The notes beneath the pieces were generated by a model. That model ran no database searches and was not told the origin of the DNA. It saw only the letters and a program-made list of their open reading frames with translations. A stretch of 64,000 nt of DNA from Globisporangium splendens (taxonomy: Eukaryota > Oomycota > Peronosporomycetes > Pythiales > Pythiaceae): the NCBI GenBank assembly GCA_006386115.1, contig VFIW01000012.1, positions 496,001 to 560,000 on the forward strand. Reading direction: 5' to 3'. Below, one piece after another: positions 1 through 11,465 of the stretch. The position numbers and the translations under genes are program-made. The first letter of the stretch is position 1. Every line of letters starts with the position of its first letter.

Positions 1-513
1 GTTGCCGAGTCCAAACACTGTGAAGCCGACGTTCTCAAACGCATTGTCACTGATGTCGCCGTCGGCGTTCTTGAGCCATTTGATGAACGACACGGCGTTG
101 TCCGTCGGGTCACCCTCGCCGTAGGTGGCCATGACGAAGATGACGCACTTCTCCTTCTCCAGCAGCGTCTCGGCGTCGTACTCCTCCAGGTCGACGGCGT
201 GGGTCGCAAAGCCGTGCTTGCGACCTTCCTTCTTCAGCACGTCCGCAAATCCCTCGGCCGTGCCGGTCTGCGAGCCAAAGAAGATCACGACGCGGCCGCC
301 AGGGAACGCCGGGTCCTCGTCCACGCTCTCCGCGTGCGTCTTCTTCGCGGCGGCTGGCGCAGCATGCTTCTGGTACTGACGCATTTGCTCGCCGATGCGC
401 AGCATCTCGGAGCGCAGCCGGTCCTCGTCCTTGGACTTTTTCGGACGCATGAAGAGCACCGCGCTCGCCACGAGCGCCAGCATCGTGCCCACGACCACGT
501 ACGAGTCCATCAT
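1..513 (-). CDS. CPR: NADPH-cytochrome P450 reductase, N-terminal part
   Basis: Partial gene that runs off the left edge; 171 codons are visible. The protein passes electrons from NADPH through FAD and FMN to microsomal P450s. Residues about 4-22 form a hydrophobic membrane anchor (VVVGTMLALVASAVLF), followed by a charged linker. A flavodoxin FMN-binding domain then starts, with the phosphate-binding loop FGSQTGTAEGFADVL and the second FMN loop ATYGEGDPTDNA. Two tandem ATGs (513 and 510) open the frame. The membrane anchor joined to a flavodoxin favours CPR over soluble diflavin reductases such as TAH18 or methionine synthase reductase. The FAD and NADPH domains lie outside the window, so full integrity cannot be judged. 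Confidence 0.9.
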   Translation of the reverse strand, partial: MMDSYVVVGTMLALVASAVLFMRPKKSKDEDRLRSEMLRIGEQMRQYQKHAAPAAAKKTHAESVDEDPAFPGGRVVIFFGSQTGTAEGFADVLKKEGRKHGFATHAVDLEEYDAETLLEKEKCVIFVMATYGEGDPTDNAVSFIKWLKNADGDISDNAFENVGFTVFGLGN

Positions 514-1247
514 GCGCGTCCTTGTGTGTGCTGATACACAGGCGCAATGTGCAGGGGAGAGGCGAGAAGCGGGAGACTGCGCACGTGTTCTTCGGAAATG
601 AGCGGCTCCACTTGGCGCCAGTATGATGTGGCAGAAGGTCCAGCAATGCTGGGATCGCAACCTGTGGAGGATCGGACCAATCACTGAGTAGTGTGAACAT
701 TTTTTGAGCCAATGAAAATGCAGATAAGGTCATTCGCGGTTGTGTGGCTCTGTTGAACAATGGTTGAGAGAGGATGAGCTTCAAATACTGTCAACGCCGC
801 TCGCGAGCATCATGGAGGAAGGAGGACGTGTACGTGGCACCGGCAGCGCTTCGCTGTAATAGGCGTTGGGGCAGCGCATGTGAATGATTGGTCTTGTCTT
901 TTGGAGAAGGCGAAAGGCACTCGGAAAGAAACTGAAGAGGTTGGCTCTTTTCATGCATCTTTCCCACCTATTTAACCCACCTCTATGCTTCGATTCTTTG
1001 CTAGTGTATGCACTCGATGAAGATTCTGAAAACATATTAACGTGAATCATGATTTTGTAATTTTATTCGTGACGATTTATTTGAGCTCATCACTAGAAAT
1101 GTAACATAGAGGTAACTGCCTGAAAAGACGAACGCCACGTCACAGTCATCAAACGACATGATCACGCCGAACAGCAATGGCGCTCTGCGATAAACATGCA
1201 TTGCTTGGACCAACTTGCCACTGACGCCTCTAACAACTGCTTCGAGC
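514..1247. other. Intergenic stretch between CPR and the TOS1-like gene
   Basis: No coding region supported. It must hold the promoter of the leftward CPR gene and the 3' region of the leftward TOS1-like gene. Open frames here lack domains and have the composition of non-coding DNA. Confidence 0.5.
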
Positions 1248-1276
1248 ACTACTACTACTACTACTACTACTACTAC
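1248..1276. repeat. (CTA)n microsatellite
   Basis: About nine perfect CTA/ACT triplets, just 3' of the TOS1-like stop codon. Read on the minus strand they are consecutive TAG triplets in the frame of that gene. Confidence 0.95.
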
Positions 1277-1320
1277 AACCTTACATGAGACCGCCATTTC
1301 ACACCTTCTTCTTCGTCTCT

Positions 1321-2637
1321 CTACAAAATGCCAAAGTTGACCTGCTCGCCGTTGCGGTAGTCAAGCCATTTCTGCACGCGCTCGGGGGTCGGCGGCGTCT
1401 CCACATCGACGTCTTCGGGACGCATCAACAGGATCTGCACTTGGCTCGTTTCGCCACTAAACACCACGACAAACACGACGCTCGCGTCCGTTGGCCGCAT
1501 CGAAATCGGTGCCGTGCCGCGCGAGCCTTTGAACGAGTACATCGTGCTCGTGAGCGCGTTCTTGTCCTCGGGGAGCACTTCAGCGACGTCGAGCTCTCCG
1601 CACCCGCCTTTCCATTTGCCCGAGTCGCCCATACCGCGGCAATTGCATCCGTACTCGGCCGTGCGCACGACTTGGCCGTTCAACAGCCAAATCGCCGACA
1701 CGTCCTTGCCTTCTGCATGCGGCATCTGTGCTTGCACCATGAAGATCTTGGACGCGCCACGCCATCCTTCGTAGGCCACGCCTCTTGCAAAGCCATACGT
1801 GCCTGAAGCTGTGTCACAGGTACTTTCCGACATCATATTGACCTCGATGCCATCGGCGAGCACGCCATTAAATACACTCGCTGACGTCGCGGCTGTGGTG
1901 CCATCAGAAGTCGCGTAGCTTTGACTGTTGCCATGGCACATGGAGAACTCACTACTTTTTGTCTCATCACCCTTGTTGTTGAGCACCACCATGTTCTGCA
2001 TTGCGTTGTTGTTGGCTCGCGAGTACGACGGCACTTTGGTCCAGGATGAAGACGACGCATTGCTGCTACCTCCAGCGGTGAACACAGCGATATTGTCCAC
2101 CTGAAGAGGACCTCGGAGTGCGAGCGTCAGATCTTCGTCAAACGGAGCCAAGGGACCACTGACTGCGTGGTCTTCTTGTACACAGGTTCCTTGACCAGTT
2201 CCTGGACACGACACGCTCGTCACTTTACCATACATGCCACTGCCTCCGACCAAGGTATACGTGATGGCAGCGAGTGGGCTCGCAAACGTGTCGGAGACCG
2301 TGAGTGCTGGGGTCTCAGGAGCTGGTGCTTGCGTCGTTGGAGCTGGATCCGTAGTCGTCGGAGCTGGAACCACAACTGCTGGTGCCGTTATCATTGGAGA
2401 TGGAGTAACCTCCGGTGTCACTGGAGCTGGACTTACATCTGGTGCCGTTGTCGTTGGAGCTGGCGTATCCACTGGAGTCGCCTTCATTGCAGCTGAAGCA
2501 GAAACACTTGACGGCGGAGTTGATGGGGTAGAAGACGGCGTGGCATCTCCTGCAACTTTGCAATTGGAACTGATCACAGGCGATGGACCTGCAGCGGTGA
2601 GTGGTGCTTGGGTTGCAGCGAGCAGCACCGCCACCAC
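1321..2637 (-). CDS. Secreted TOS1-like cell-wall glycosyl hydrolase, start damaged
   Basis: A 438-codon frame related to yeast Tos1/YJL171C, a family of putative wall beta-glucan hydrolases with a GH16-like fold. The order is a hydrophobic N-terminus (VVAVLLAATQA), a Ser/Thr/Pro/Ala-rich linker, then the conserved module. That module contains MCHGNSQSYATSDGT, a WLLNGQVVRT segment and the cysteine-flanked CGELDVAEVL, which matches the acidic catalytic motif of yeast CGEFDILEVL. The C-terminus VNFGIL is followed by TAG. No ATG exists in this frame upstream before a stop: the frame opens with CTG/GTG. An ATG at 2672 lies one base out of frame, directly before the signal peptide, which suggests a small frameshift or sequence error at the 5' end. 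Family assignment is good; whether the copy is functional is uncertain. Confidence 0.75.
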   Translation of the reverse strand: MVAVLLAATQAPLTAAGPSPVISSNCKVAGDATPSSTPSTPPSSVSASAAMKATPVDTPAPTTTAPDVSPAPVTPEVTPSPMITAPAVVVPAPTTTDPAPTTQAPAPETPALTVSDTFASPLAAITYTLVGGSGMYGKVTSVSCPGTGQGTCVQEDHAVSGPLAPFDEDLTLALRGPLQVDNIAVFTAGGSSNASSSSWTKVPSYSRANNNAMQNMVVLNNKGDETKSSEFSMCHGNSQSYATSDGTTAATSASVFNGVLADGIEVNMMSESTCDTASGTYGFARGVAYEGWRGASKIFMVQAQMPHAEGKDVSAIWLLNGQVVRTAEYGCNCRGMGDSGKWKGGCGELDVAEVLPEDKNALTSTMYSFKGSRGTAPISMRPTDASVVFVVVFSGETSQVQILLMRPEDVDVETPPTPERVQKWLDYRNGEQVNFGIL

Positions 2638-3041
2638 CAGCGTCCTGGATTCGCGGAAGGAATGCTCATGGTGCGTTGCTCGAATGCTCTTTTGTTTGCT
2701 CCGAATCCGTCAAGCTTCTTCACCAAACGTGCAGTTTTTACAAACGTGCAATGTGTGCGGTGAGCCGTCGGCTTCTTAGCGAGTGAAACAGACGCGAATA
2801 GGTGGTGTTGCGGAAACGGCTTTGGCTGTTGACGTTGAAAAAGTTGCTGACTCTTGATTGCCAGTTCGTTCTTCCACTTCCAAGAACAAAATGGTAGCCC
2901 GATGAATCTCCTTCGCATATGCCTATCCACATGATCTTGAATGCGGAGCTTGTTTTTTCATGGCATGGTTGCGCTTGAAGGCGTTGTCTTTCTTGAAAAC
3001 GACCAGTAGCTTCCAATTGTGATCGAAAATCTCAAAATTTA
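2638..3041. other. Gap between TOS1-like gene and coiled-coil pseudogene
   Basis: No gene recognised. The TOS1-like promoter should lie here. Two short minus-strand frames overlap one another and have no recognisable domain. Confidence 0.4.
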
Positions 3042-5008
3042 AATAAGTTGCTACAAAGGTGGTGGCAACGCTGTCGATCGATGTGCGAGGGAAAACCCCA
3101 TAATCCTGAGCGCTTCGCCAAGTGGCTTCAATGTAGCTAGCAGTGATGTAGACATACTAGGCTCGTTCCCACTGTCACTGTCATTGCCATCGCGACTGAT
3201 CACGAGGGTGCCCAACACGAGGCCCTCGAACGACTCAAAACCAGACCAGACCTGGAGCATCACATACTCGCGTCGCTCCTGGTGCCGACATCCGTATCGT
3301 GCACATCGCAATGCTGGTTGACCTTGGGTAATGCTTTGGCGGCACAGTTCTAGCTCATGATCTGTCTAGTCCAGCAATGCTTGAGGGAGATCACTCTCGA
3401 GCGGCCGCAAGTGGTGCCATCTACTCGGACTGACTGCGCACAAAATCGGCGGTTCGCTATCGGCACCAGACGATGACGAAGACGCGCCATGTTGGATTGA
3501 TTCCCTCTCGGACCCTCCCCTATCCTTGAGCATCAAAACGTCCAACAGTGATGATATTGAAAGCTCACCTAGTTTCTCTTTTTCTTGCGCTTCTGGTAGC
3601 TTAGTGTCGCCGGCGCCTTCGTCAGCCAAAGCAAGCGGCTTGAGGTGTTTCTTGAGCAATTTGCAGATAGGAGTATGCAGGTAGCGAGGTAATTCGTACG
3701 TCACCTGTGACGCATAATTCTCCTCCACGACACCTGTCTCAAAGAGATACGTCGCGATCGCCATGAGCTCTGGCTCATGGACCACGAGGTGGAATTGTGT
3801 GAGGGATTCAGGGTCTTCCGTTCGGATCTCCAGCATGAGCTCTGCGTCCCAGATCTCTTGGGTGTGCACGCAGTAGAAAGTGTCCGAGATGTTCACGATA
3901 CAGCGATGGTCGAGACTACTTTCAAGCTCACTCACAATATTTTCGGCAGCCGCGACAGAGGCACACTCACCATTTGCTGAACCATCGTATTTCTCATTAC
4001 TCTCCCGGAACACATTTGTTGTGCCGCCGCATGGGGCCGCTGCTAAGACTCCATTAAGTTCACTTGGAAGGTCAATGAGAAGATATATTGCTGCAGCTTC
4101 CTCTGGCTCTGAGTCTAGAGTCAATCGCCCAGCATCTCCGTTTCTTTCCCGAGGCGTCATATTTCCTCCTCTTCGCTGGACAAAGCTCAGCTTTACCAGT
4201 ACAGGTTCGAGGAGCTCTTCGTGAATGCTGAAAAGCTCACTCTCAGCTGACTCGAACCCTCGCACTCCTGCCGACATACTCTCGCTGGGTCGATAGCTTC
4301 CAAAAATGGGTGCATACGTCGCGAAGTTGATGCAGATCGACTTTCGTGACGAACTCCAAATCCTGCTTGTCGTTGTCGTCTTCTGGACAGTCAGCCTCAC
4401 TGCCAGGAAATCCGTCTGTCCCTTCGACGATAAGCGCATGGATTTCCAACCACCATAAATCCGACGTTGACGCCGCATACACTTCGTTCACCGTCACCTC
4501 GGCGAGCACCGCTTCCTCCTGCGTGTCGTTGTTATCACTAATCTGCAGTGGCACATACCGCGTACTGCGATAGATGTTCACCTCTCGGCGCTCGTTTGCA
4601 CACGCATTGGATGATACCAATAATGGAATCTCTGTGACAACGAGGTGGCCATTCTTGTTGCCAACCTGAACGCGCTGAGTGAGAATCTCCGCCAATGCTT
4701 GCAATCGTTCCTGCTTGTAATCTTGGTACAACGCCAAATAGTTTTCATACGCCGGCACCAGACGCTTGATGTCTCGCAACTGGAACGTCAGGTAATCATC
4801 TTGTGCTGTGTACGCCTCGTAACATATGAAATGCATGCAGCTCCTTGCGTCGGTGGTCCGAGATGAGCTAGTTCGTCTGCGCTTGGATCTGCTCCATGAC
4901 GATCGTCTTGTGGATTTGCTCTTTTTCGAGCTCCATTCTTGTCATGACAAGTTCGTCGGTTGTGGCTTTGAACGATGTCGTCGCTTCGTAGAGTTGCTTG
5001 GACAAGCA

Positions 5009-5022
5009 ATGGTTGGTCTCCT
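5009..5022. repeat. LINE copy 1 target-site duplication, 3'-side
   Basis: ATGGTTGGTCTCCT, identical to 7897-7910. The two copies flank the minus-strand LINE and mark its exact ends. Confidence 0.95.
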
Positions 5023-7896
5023 TTATCTCTATAAGGTGAGGTATATTTAGGTTTATCGTCGTGACCTACAATATCCATTCTCCTAACTAATCTCATTACG
5101 AATTTCATGAAGGAGTGCAAATGTGTCTATAGCGCGGATTGCAATAGATCACTTCTGAATGATAAATAATCTTTGACCAGGATGGCATGTTCTCTTGGTC
5201 CTATGTGAGGCTGCCTTGTGTTGTCCAATGACCTTGGGTCTTCCGAACTTCGCATAAGCCAATGCATGACGTCGTTGTCGAGATCCTGGGTGAGATTGTT
5301 GAAAGCAGCTCTTTGAGTTGGGAAGTGGACCTGCGTTGAGGTTCTGGTGTCCATGGCTAGGTTGGCGGCTGAGTCCGCCATCTTGTTGAAGGCACGGTAG
5401 TGATGGTACCATCATCGGATGTCGATGCAATCCGCGAGTCGTCGACTTGTCTGGTATAAACGTGCCAATCGGTGCTGTCGAGGGGACCGATGCATTCACT
5501 GCTGGGAGATAATGAGTGCACTGTCTCCAATCACGTACAACGGTTCGAAGTGACTGCGTTGGGCTTCTCGGAGTCCGTGTATGAGACCCCAGTACTCGGC
5601 AAAGTTGTTGGTCGTGTCCTTCCTGCTATAGCCCATGCTCGCGGCCCAAATTAAACTGGCTGTGTGCGAGTCCTTATGGACACGCACGATAATGGATCCA
5701 GTCCCTCCTGGTCATGGATTGCCGCGTGATCCACCATCGAAAAACAACAGGTAAACGCCGCGAGTATCATTTGGAGTCAAGGGAATGGCGTCGGTTTGGC
5801 TGAGAAAGCAGTCGACATATGCCTTGAGAACTGCTGCAACCGTGTGACCGTCAGAGTCTCCAGCTTGAGCTTCAGCGAGTCGTGTGAGGTTTCGCATTCC
5901 TGCCTCTAATCTGGTCATCATGATCGCCATCTCAGCAGTCGATTTGATTGGATTCGAATCCATGCGTCGCAGATGCGCACACCAAATGGCTTGTATGAGC
6001 GACGCGCTCATATATCGCCACAGCATGTGTGCGACGGGATAGAGATGATCTTGGAGATGTTCCTTGGAGAACTTGTGTCCGATAATGTGTCTCTTGATCG
6101 TGGTCCATGCATGCCTTGGAGTATCTGGTAGATCCAGACTGAAGATCCAGATTGCGGGGTCGTGACCAGGAGTGATTCCGATCTTCGCCCATAGCACATA
6201 AAAGTAGTTCCACACCAATTTGGCTTTCGGACACTCCCAGAATAGATGTTGAACAGAAGATTGGACAACTTGGGAACATTCGAGATTCGAGCAGGATAGA
6301 TCAGCTTTCTCCTAGTTCCACATGGAGAGTCGGTTGGCTTTCAGCCGGAGAAGAGTCTGGACCGTATAAGCAGTAATCCCTGGGATGTTGTGTAATTCGC
6401 TCCATTGGATTAATTGCAGTCCTGGCCACAGAGATCCTGCTGTATGGGCAGCTTTGTTGACTGCTGTATCTCGAGTATCTTTGCCAATTTGTGTCCTCGT
6501 TGCTGCAACTTGTTGCCGATAGAAAGATCTGGTCGTATTGTATCGTCCGTTGCCACCCCCTAGTTGCACGATTCTTGTGAAGCGTGGATGTGCATGGAAC
6601 GACACCTTCTGCCCGTTCAAGTCTCTTGTTGCCATGATGTCACAGTCCATTGCGGAGTGAACTGTATGCGTAGCTTTGACTAGGGTCGTGTCGACGTGGG
6701 TCAGAGTTGCTTCACTGGTATGCAGATGCCATTCATGGTTATAATGACGTTGCCCGTTGTACAGCCGAAGCACATTTGTTTGCTGTGGTCGATACAGAAG
6801 CTGTGGGAAGTTGGATACCAACGTAGCACATAACCGCTCGAGCGCTCGAATAGACGGCCGGGAGAATCCGGAGATTCCACATGCTGGGATGAAGTTAAGC
6901 ACTCCTGGTCTTTTCCACTCCCATCGAAGTATGTCTCCCAGTTGTGCTGTTCCAACTGATAATGATGTGTGAGCAAGCTTGTAAGGGGAGCCGTTGGAAT
7001 CAAGAAGCCACCCATCTGCAGTCGAGGTCATGTATGGCAGCCATTCTGCACAGAATGTCCCACGTAGCTTTCGTCTTTCAGCGATGATACCTGGAAGCCT
7101 GTCAGACATTTTAGAGCTGAGGTCGATCTGGAGCACATCGCCATCCCATTGAGTCTGCACAATTGTCGACTTGAAGTGCTCGTAACACCAACGTACATTG
7201 TCACGTTCTCTGGGCTCGTAGGGTCGAGAATGGAGCGACGCACATAATGCTGCGCCAGTTGTCCACATGTTATCACGAAGCTGGGGTGGCCGTCTTGGAA
7301 TTGCATCTATCGGCGTGATGTACGTCGAAGAAGCCCTTGTGTTGTGCAGCAAGATTTCCCCGATGACCTGATCGATGTGAGAGGTTGTGATTGCCCATTT
7401 GGAGGCTGCTGTGGCACTCATCGTCATCAGCTCAGTTCTGATGTTGGGTACTGACAAGCCTCCATTCATTTTTTTGAGTTCAGCTTGTTCTTCCTTCATC
7501 CACGGTTTCGCAGGCTTACCATTCCTTGAGCCCCAGACAAATTGTTTCACTAGGCCGTGTAGCTGATTGACAATAGCCGTAGAGGGCCAGGAGTGCCTGG
7601 CCACGTAAAGCACTTTGGGTATGATGACGGCACTGGCAATTGCTGCGCGTTGGGCGACAGAGTGAGTTTTGAGACGCGCAAGTCGAAGTCTGACACGTAA
7701 GGCTTGGATGCACTTGGACAAGTTACTTGCATTCGAAGGCGTTTGTCCGACTTGGATGCCGAGGTAGCGGCAATGTTCCTCACGTTGTAGCACATGAATG
7801 TCACTGACTGACTCTTCGGTGGAGCTATATTCCTTGTTCAGCGGTAATACTGCAGATTTGTGCCGATTGACTCGAAGCCCAGAAGCTGCTCCATAT
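5023..7896 (-). mobile_element. 5'-truncated RNase-H LINE, copy 1
   Basis: Non-LTR retrotransposon of 2,874 bp inserted in the coiled-coil gene and flanked by a 14-bp target duplication. On the minus strand it starts within the reverse transcriptase thumb (SSGLRVNRHKSAVLPL; CRYLGIQVG), continues through a C-terminal zinc-finger-like segment, and ends with an RNase H domain and a 3' UTR of about 100 bp that stops at CACCTTATAGAGATAA. The endonuclease and the catalytic YxDD part of the reverse transcriptase are missing, so it cannot move by itself. It is nearly identical to copy 2 at 11466-14031 but extends about 300 bp further 5'. Confidence 0.93.
5127..7896 (-). pseudogene. LINE copy 1 ORF2 remnant (RT thumb, zinc finger, RNase H)
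   Basis: One reading frame broken by three stops: TAG at 6312-6314 (shared with copy 2), TGA at 5712-5714 (GGA in copy 2) and TGA at 5496-5498 (CGA in copy 2). The frame ends at 5127. Visible motifs are the post-catalytic RT segment, a Cys/His cluster (CSNLEC...HLFWECPKA) just after the shared TAG, and RNase H with FFDGGSRGNP, NNFAEYWGL and VIGDSALII carrying the metal-binding D/E/D residues. LINEs with a C-terminal RNase H belong to the I, R1, Tad and related clades; the exact clade cannot be set without the missing RT core. Confidence 0.88.
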
Positions 7897-7910
7897 ATGG
7901 TTGGTCTCCT
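7897..7910. repeat. LINE copy 1 target-site duplication, 5'-side
   Basis: ATGGTTGGTCTCCT, identical to 5009-5022. It lies in the host coiled-coil coding sequence, within codons for ETNH. Confidence 0.95.
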
Positions 7911-10900
7911 GCTCCAAGAGCAGCTTTGCCTGCAACACATCGATGATTCGGCGATCGTTCTCGTGCTGTTCCGTGAGCGTATGGTGCTCTGTGGCCAGAT
8001 TTTCCTTGGTCGCCGCTAGTGCACGCTCCAATTTAAAACACTTTTCGCGGTGCGAGGCTTCCTCAGGATGTAAGTTTTGCAGCACTTTGAAAACGGGTCT
8101 TCGTGCTGAGGGGGAAGAGGCGAGAGGAAACGGTTGTTCAAGTTGGTCGAGCCCCTGGCCATTTGCGGCCGTTGTGTCTGCACTGGTGTCGTCACTGCTG
8201 TCAGGCTCTTTCCACCGTGTGACGACGGATTGCTGCACGTTTCTCGTCATCGTATCACGTGCTCCATCGCGCTCTCGTCGCGCATCGACGAGCTCGCTCT
8301 CCAGTTTGGCGATGCGCTCACGCAGCGCTTTCAACTCGTTGTATCGGCGCTGCATTTTCTGGTGATACGCCTCCTTATCGATCGTTTTTGAGGTACCTTT
8401 TGTTCGTTCTGCATATTCTTGCCACAGCTTTGCTGCAATCGCAGGGTCTAGACCAGCAATTGCTTGCTCTTGAGTGTCCTCTGTCTCTGTTAGGTGGCGG
8501 CTCCGCGGCGAATTTGGCGCTTCAAAAGTCGATGCATGTGTCCTACTGACGGCAGGCACACCAGCAGCTACTGCAATCGCTCGTGTTCGGAAACTCGACG
8601 ACGACAATCCATTTGACTGATTACTGTTGGCTCCGCTTTCTCCTCGGCTTTGTGGTCGTCTTGGAGCCGACGGAAGCACTGGAATCGACGGCGCCCGATG
8701 ATTCGCTTGTGGTTTGTCCTGCGCATTCGGATCCGATTGTCCATCGTAGCCACCGTCATCTGCCTCAATTTCCTGTCGGTCATCGCCCTCATAGTGCTCC
8801 ACAGCAGTCGCTCTCGGTCCACTTGCAGCCTCAAGCACACGCCGTTTGCCGTCGTACGTCGGGAGAACGGGGAACACCACCTGCTCGCTCTCGTCGCCAT
8901 TCGCTGCGGAAGGTGACAGATACGCGCGTGGTCGTCGCGCTCTTGGTATTTGCTTCCCGTTTGTGTGCCACCCCGCGCCTTTCTGGAACGGCTGAATGTC
9001 GCGATACCCTGTCGGGGGCAACTGCACGAGCGGCGAAAGCGCGGCGGCGGGAGATGACGACGGCAGCGGCATGGTGCATGAACTGCGGCGGCAGCTGGAC
9101 GCGATCGTGGCGGCGCACACGCAGTCGCTGGTCGTGCGCATCGCCAGCGCCGCGGGGGAGGCCACTGGGCTCTGGCAGCGTCCTCATGCGTCGCACTCGT
9201 CATCAGCAGCGCGTCCAAGTTGCTCAAATGCCGACTCATCATCGCTAGTGAGTGCCGACATGGAAGAAGGTCTCCGCAGACTGCAGTGGACGTGCTGCAC
9301 GTTTGCGCGGCGTCACTTCTGCGAGGTCGTGCAGTTCCTCATGCAGTGGCTCGTGGAAGCGGATGCCGCTGCGAGTGCCGTGGCATCGTGGGTTGGAGCG
9401 CATCAGCTCGTGTCCATTTTCCAAGAAGCTCACGAAAGTGAACATGAAATAATGGCTCAGACCGATGCAGCACATTTGGAGACAGCGATGGAGCTTGTCA
9501 TGGACAGATGCGTGCAGGTCTTCCATGGAGAGCATGCCGCGGCACAAGCGATGGCGACGGCGAGCAGTTTCTTCCCGTTCAAGTCGATCCAGAGTCCGAG
9601 ACTTGCGCAGCCACCGACTGATGCCATGCTGCTGACGGAGCGTGCAGTCGCTAAGTGGCGATGTGTTGTCGCATGGGTGGCACGTTATTCGCTCACTCCC
9701 ATTCGCGCTCGGGTCCAGCGAGAATTGCTGACAAAGTCACCGCCAAGTTGTGGCAGCGACGCTGCCAGAGCGCATCCGCTCTTGACCAACCTTTCCGACT
9801 TGCGCCTGGGACTTACAACCCGCACGCTTCTCCGTGATGCGCCGATGCCGTTTACACACAGGCTCAAAGACACTGCAGTGTTCCTAAAACAGTGCACCTG
9901 GTGCTGCACAAGCCGACGAAAACTGCGGTGCGTGTGGCGATGACAGCGCTCGTAGTCACGATCCTGAAGCGCGAGCTGCTGCAGTTGGATGAGAGAAGTG
10001 CCCACCTTGTGTACACGACGGCGCATGTGAACGAGTGGAGCAGCGCCATCAGCGATCTTCACGCGCTGGCGATGAAATATTCGACCAAGAAGGCATCCGT
10101 AGCCGTCGCATGGGAGCTGCGTGTCGCAGTGCTCTCGCTCGTGCCAAACGACATCTTTGGTCGCTACTGGAAGGACGATATGCATTCTCTGTTGCGTCTC
10201 CAGTGCCAACACAACAAAGACGGCAGCACGAGCGCTCGTGCCGCGACGCTTGCTAGCATTGGACTGTGCTTTTCGCAATTGCTGCGCCGCCATTTCGCGA
10301 TCGAGCGAAAACTTCCAAGTGAACTGGATTGCATGGAGGTCATCAACACGACGCAGGCGTGGTGCTTCTTTTCGTTCTCCCCCAAGCAGAAGCCATCGCT
10401 GCAGGCATTCAAAGACCGCACACTACCCATTCTCGTCGACCTCACCCTCGGGATCGCAGCGCACAACATGACGTACGCCGTACAGAGTCACTTGCGCCGC
10501 CTGCCGACGGAACCCAACAGCGTTTTTGACGAAAGGGGGCTTGTCGGTCTCGAAGCGCTGCTTGCGATATGTCAACACTGTCTGAAGAAGTCCGCCTGCA
10601 ATCAAGAACCATCAGTGGCAGCTACGGCAGCGATAACCTCAATACTCAATAAGAAGACGCTTGCAGTTCATCACCCCATGCTTGGAGGTCTTGTCGGCCA
10701 CATTCTGATAGAGTGCAACACCCAGATTGGACATGAGCTGCTGTTGGATACTCACGGCAGAGGAACCGATCTGTCGTCGTCCTCCAGTGGTGCCCCATCC
10801 AGCCAGAGCGCGTCGTCATCGTCTTTGAGTGTGGCATCGACGTTGCTCTCGACACGATCGACGCGGGACGGCAACAAGCGCGCCATCGCGATCCACACCT

Positions 10901-11454
10901 ACGGTGCGGCGTTGCGTAGTCTGGAGTTTGTGTACACGACCCTTGAACTGAGGGAGGAGCAAACGGTGCTGCTCCTCGCGCGGGCATGTATCCATGTTGA
11001 GCCGCACGTGCGACAGTGTGCCCACCACGCGTTTCACTGTATCGTGTCGATGAAACCGAAGGCAAAAACAACAGAAAAATCCGCAGCATCGGCAGTATTC
11101 CGTGGCCTGACTGATTTCCTGCTTTGGATGACCGGAAACCACGCGATTGCAAAGAACGACATCGAGGCGTCAATCACCCTGATTCGGCTGCTGGGTCGCT
11201 GCTACTGTGCGCGTCGGGATTGTCTTTTGCAGGCAACAGCAGCCTCGGTGACTCGGTCGGTTCCAGTTGGGATCCCGATCGTGAGCACGACGAACCACTG
11301 CTTCAGGTCGACGCTGTTTGTGTGTACTTACTTATCAATGGCGACATCGAGCTGCGTACCAACACCTTTGAGACTCTCCAAGCCGTTCGCAAAGCACGAC
11401 ACGCGCAAATGAACGACTACGATTCGTTAAGGAGCCGATCCTGCTGTGTCTTAG

Positions 11455-11465
11455 ATGTCATCGAT
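11455..11465. repeat. LINE copy 2 target-site duplication, 5'-side
   Basis: ATGTCATCGAT, repeated at 14032-14042 on the far side of the element. It lies within Furry codons for DVID. Confidence 0.93.

Larger units (their letters stand above)
3042..9072 (-). pseudogene. Coiled-coil protein gene, split by a LINE and frameshifted
   Basis: The host frame begins at the ATG at 9072 ([14 protein letters not shown]) and runs to 7897. It has a low-complexity N-terminus, then long heptad-rich coiled coils (KALRERIAKLESELVDARRE; LLLEQETNH). A LINE then interrupts it. Beyond the LINE the frame resumes at 5022 (ETNHCLSKQLYEAT), and removing the LINE plus one target duplication restores phase exactly. Further damage follows: an in-frame TAG at 4868-4870, a phase change near 4830, a second near 4265, and TAG at 3366-3368 and 3051-3053, each followed by coding-like sequence in the same frame. 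The next stop is TAA at 3039-3041. The C-terminal part (for example VTEIPLLVSSN; LEFVTKVDLHQLRD) was not recognised. A centrosomal or basal-body scaffold is possible but not shown. Confidence 0.75.

Noticed and set aside
1248..1300. (CTA)n read on the minus strand as a polyglutamine extension of the TOS1-like protein
   Set aside because: Requires TAG as Gln; the protein already ends at a plausible C-terminal strand and the repeat is an ordinary microsatellite.
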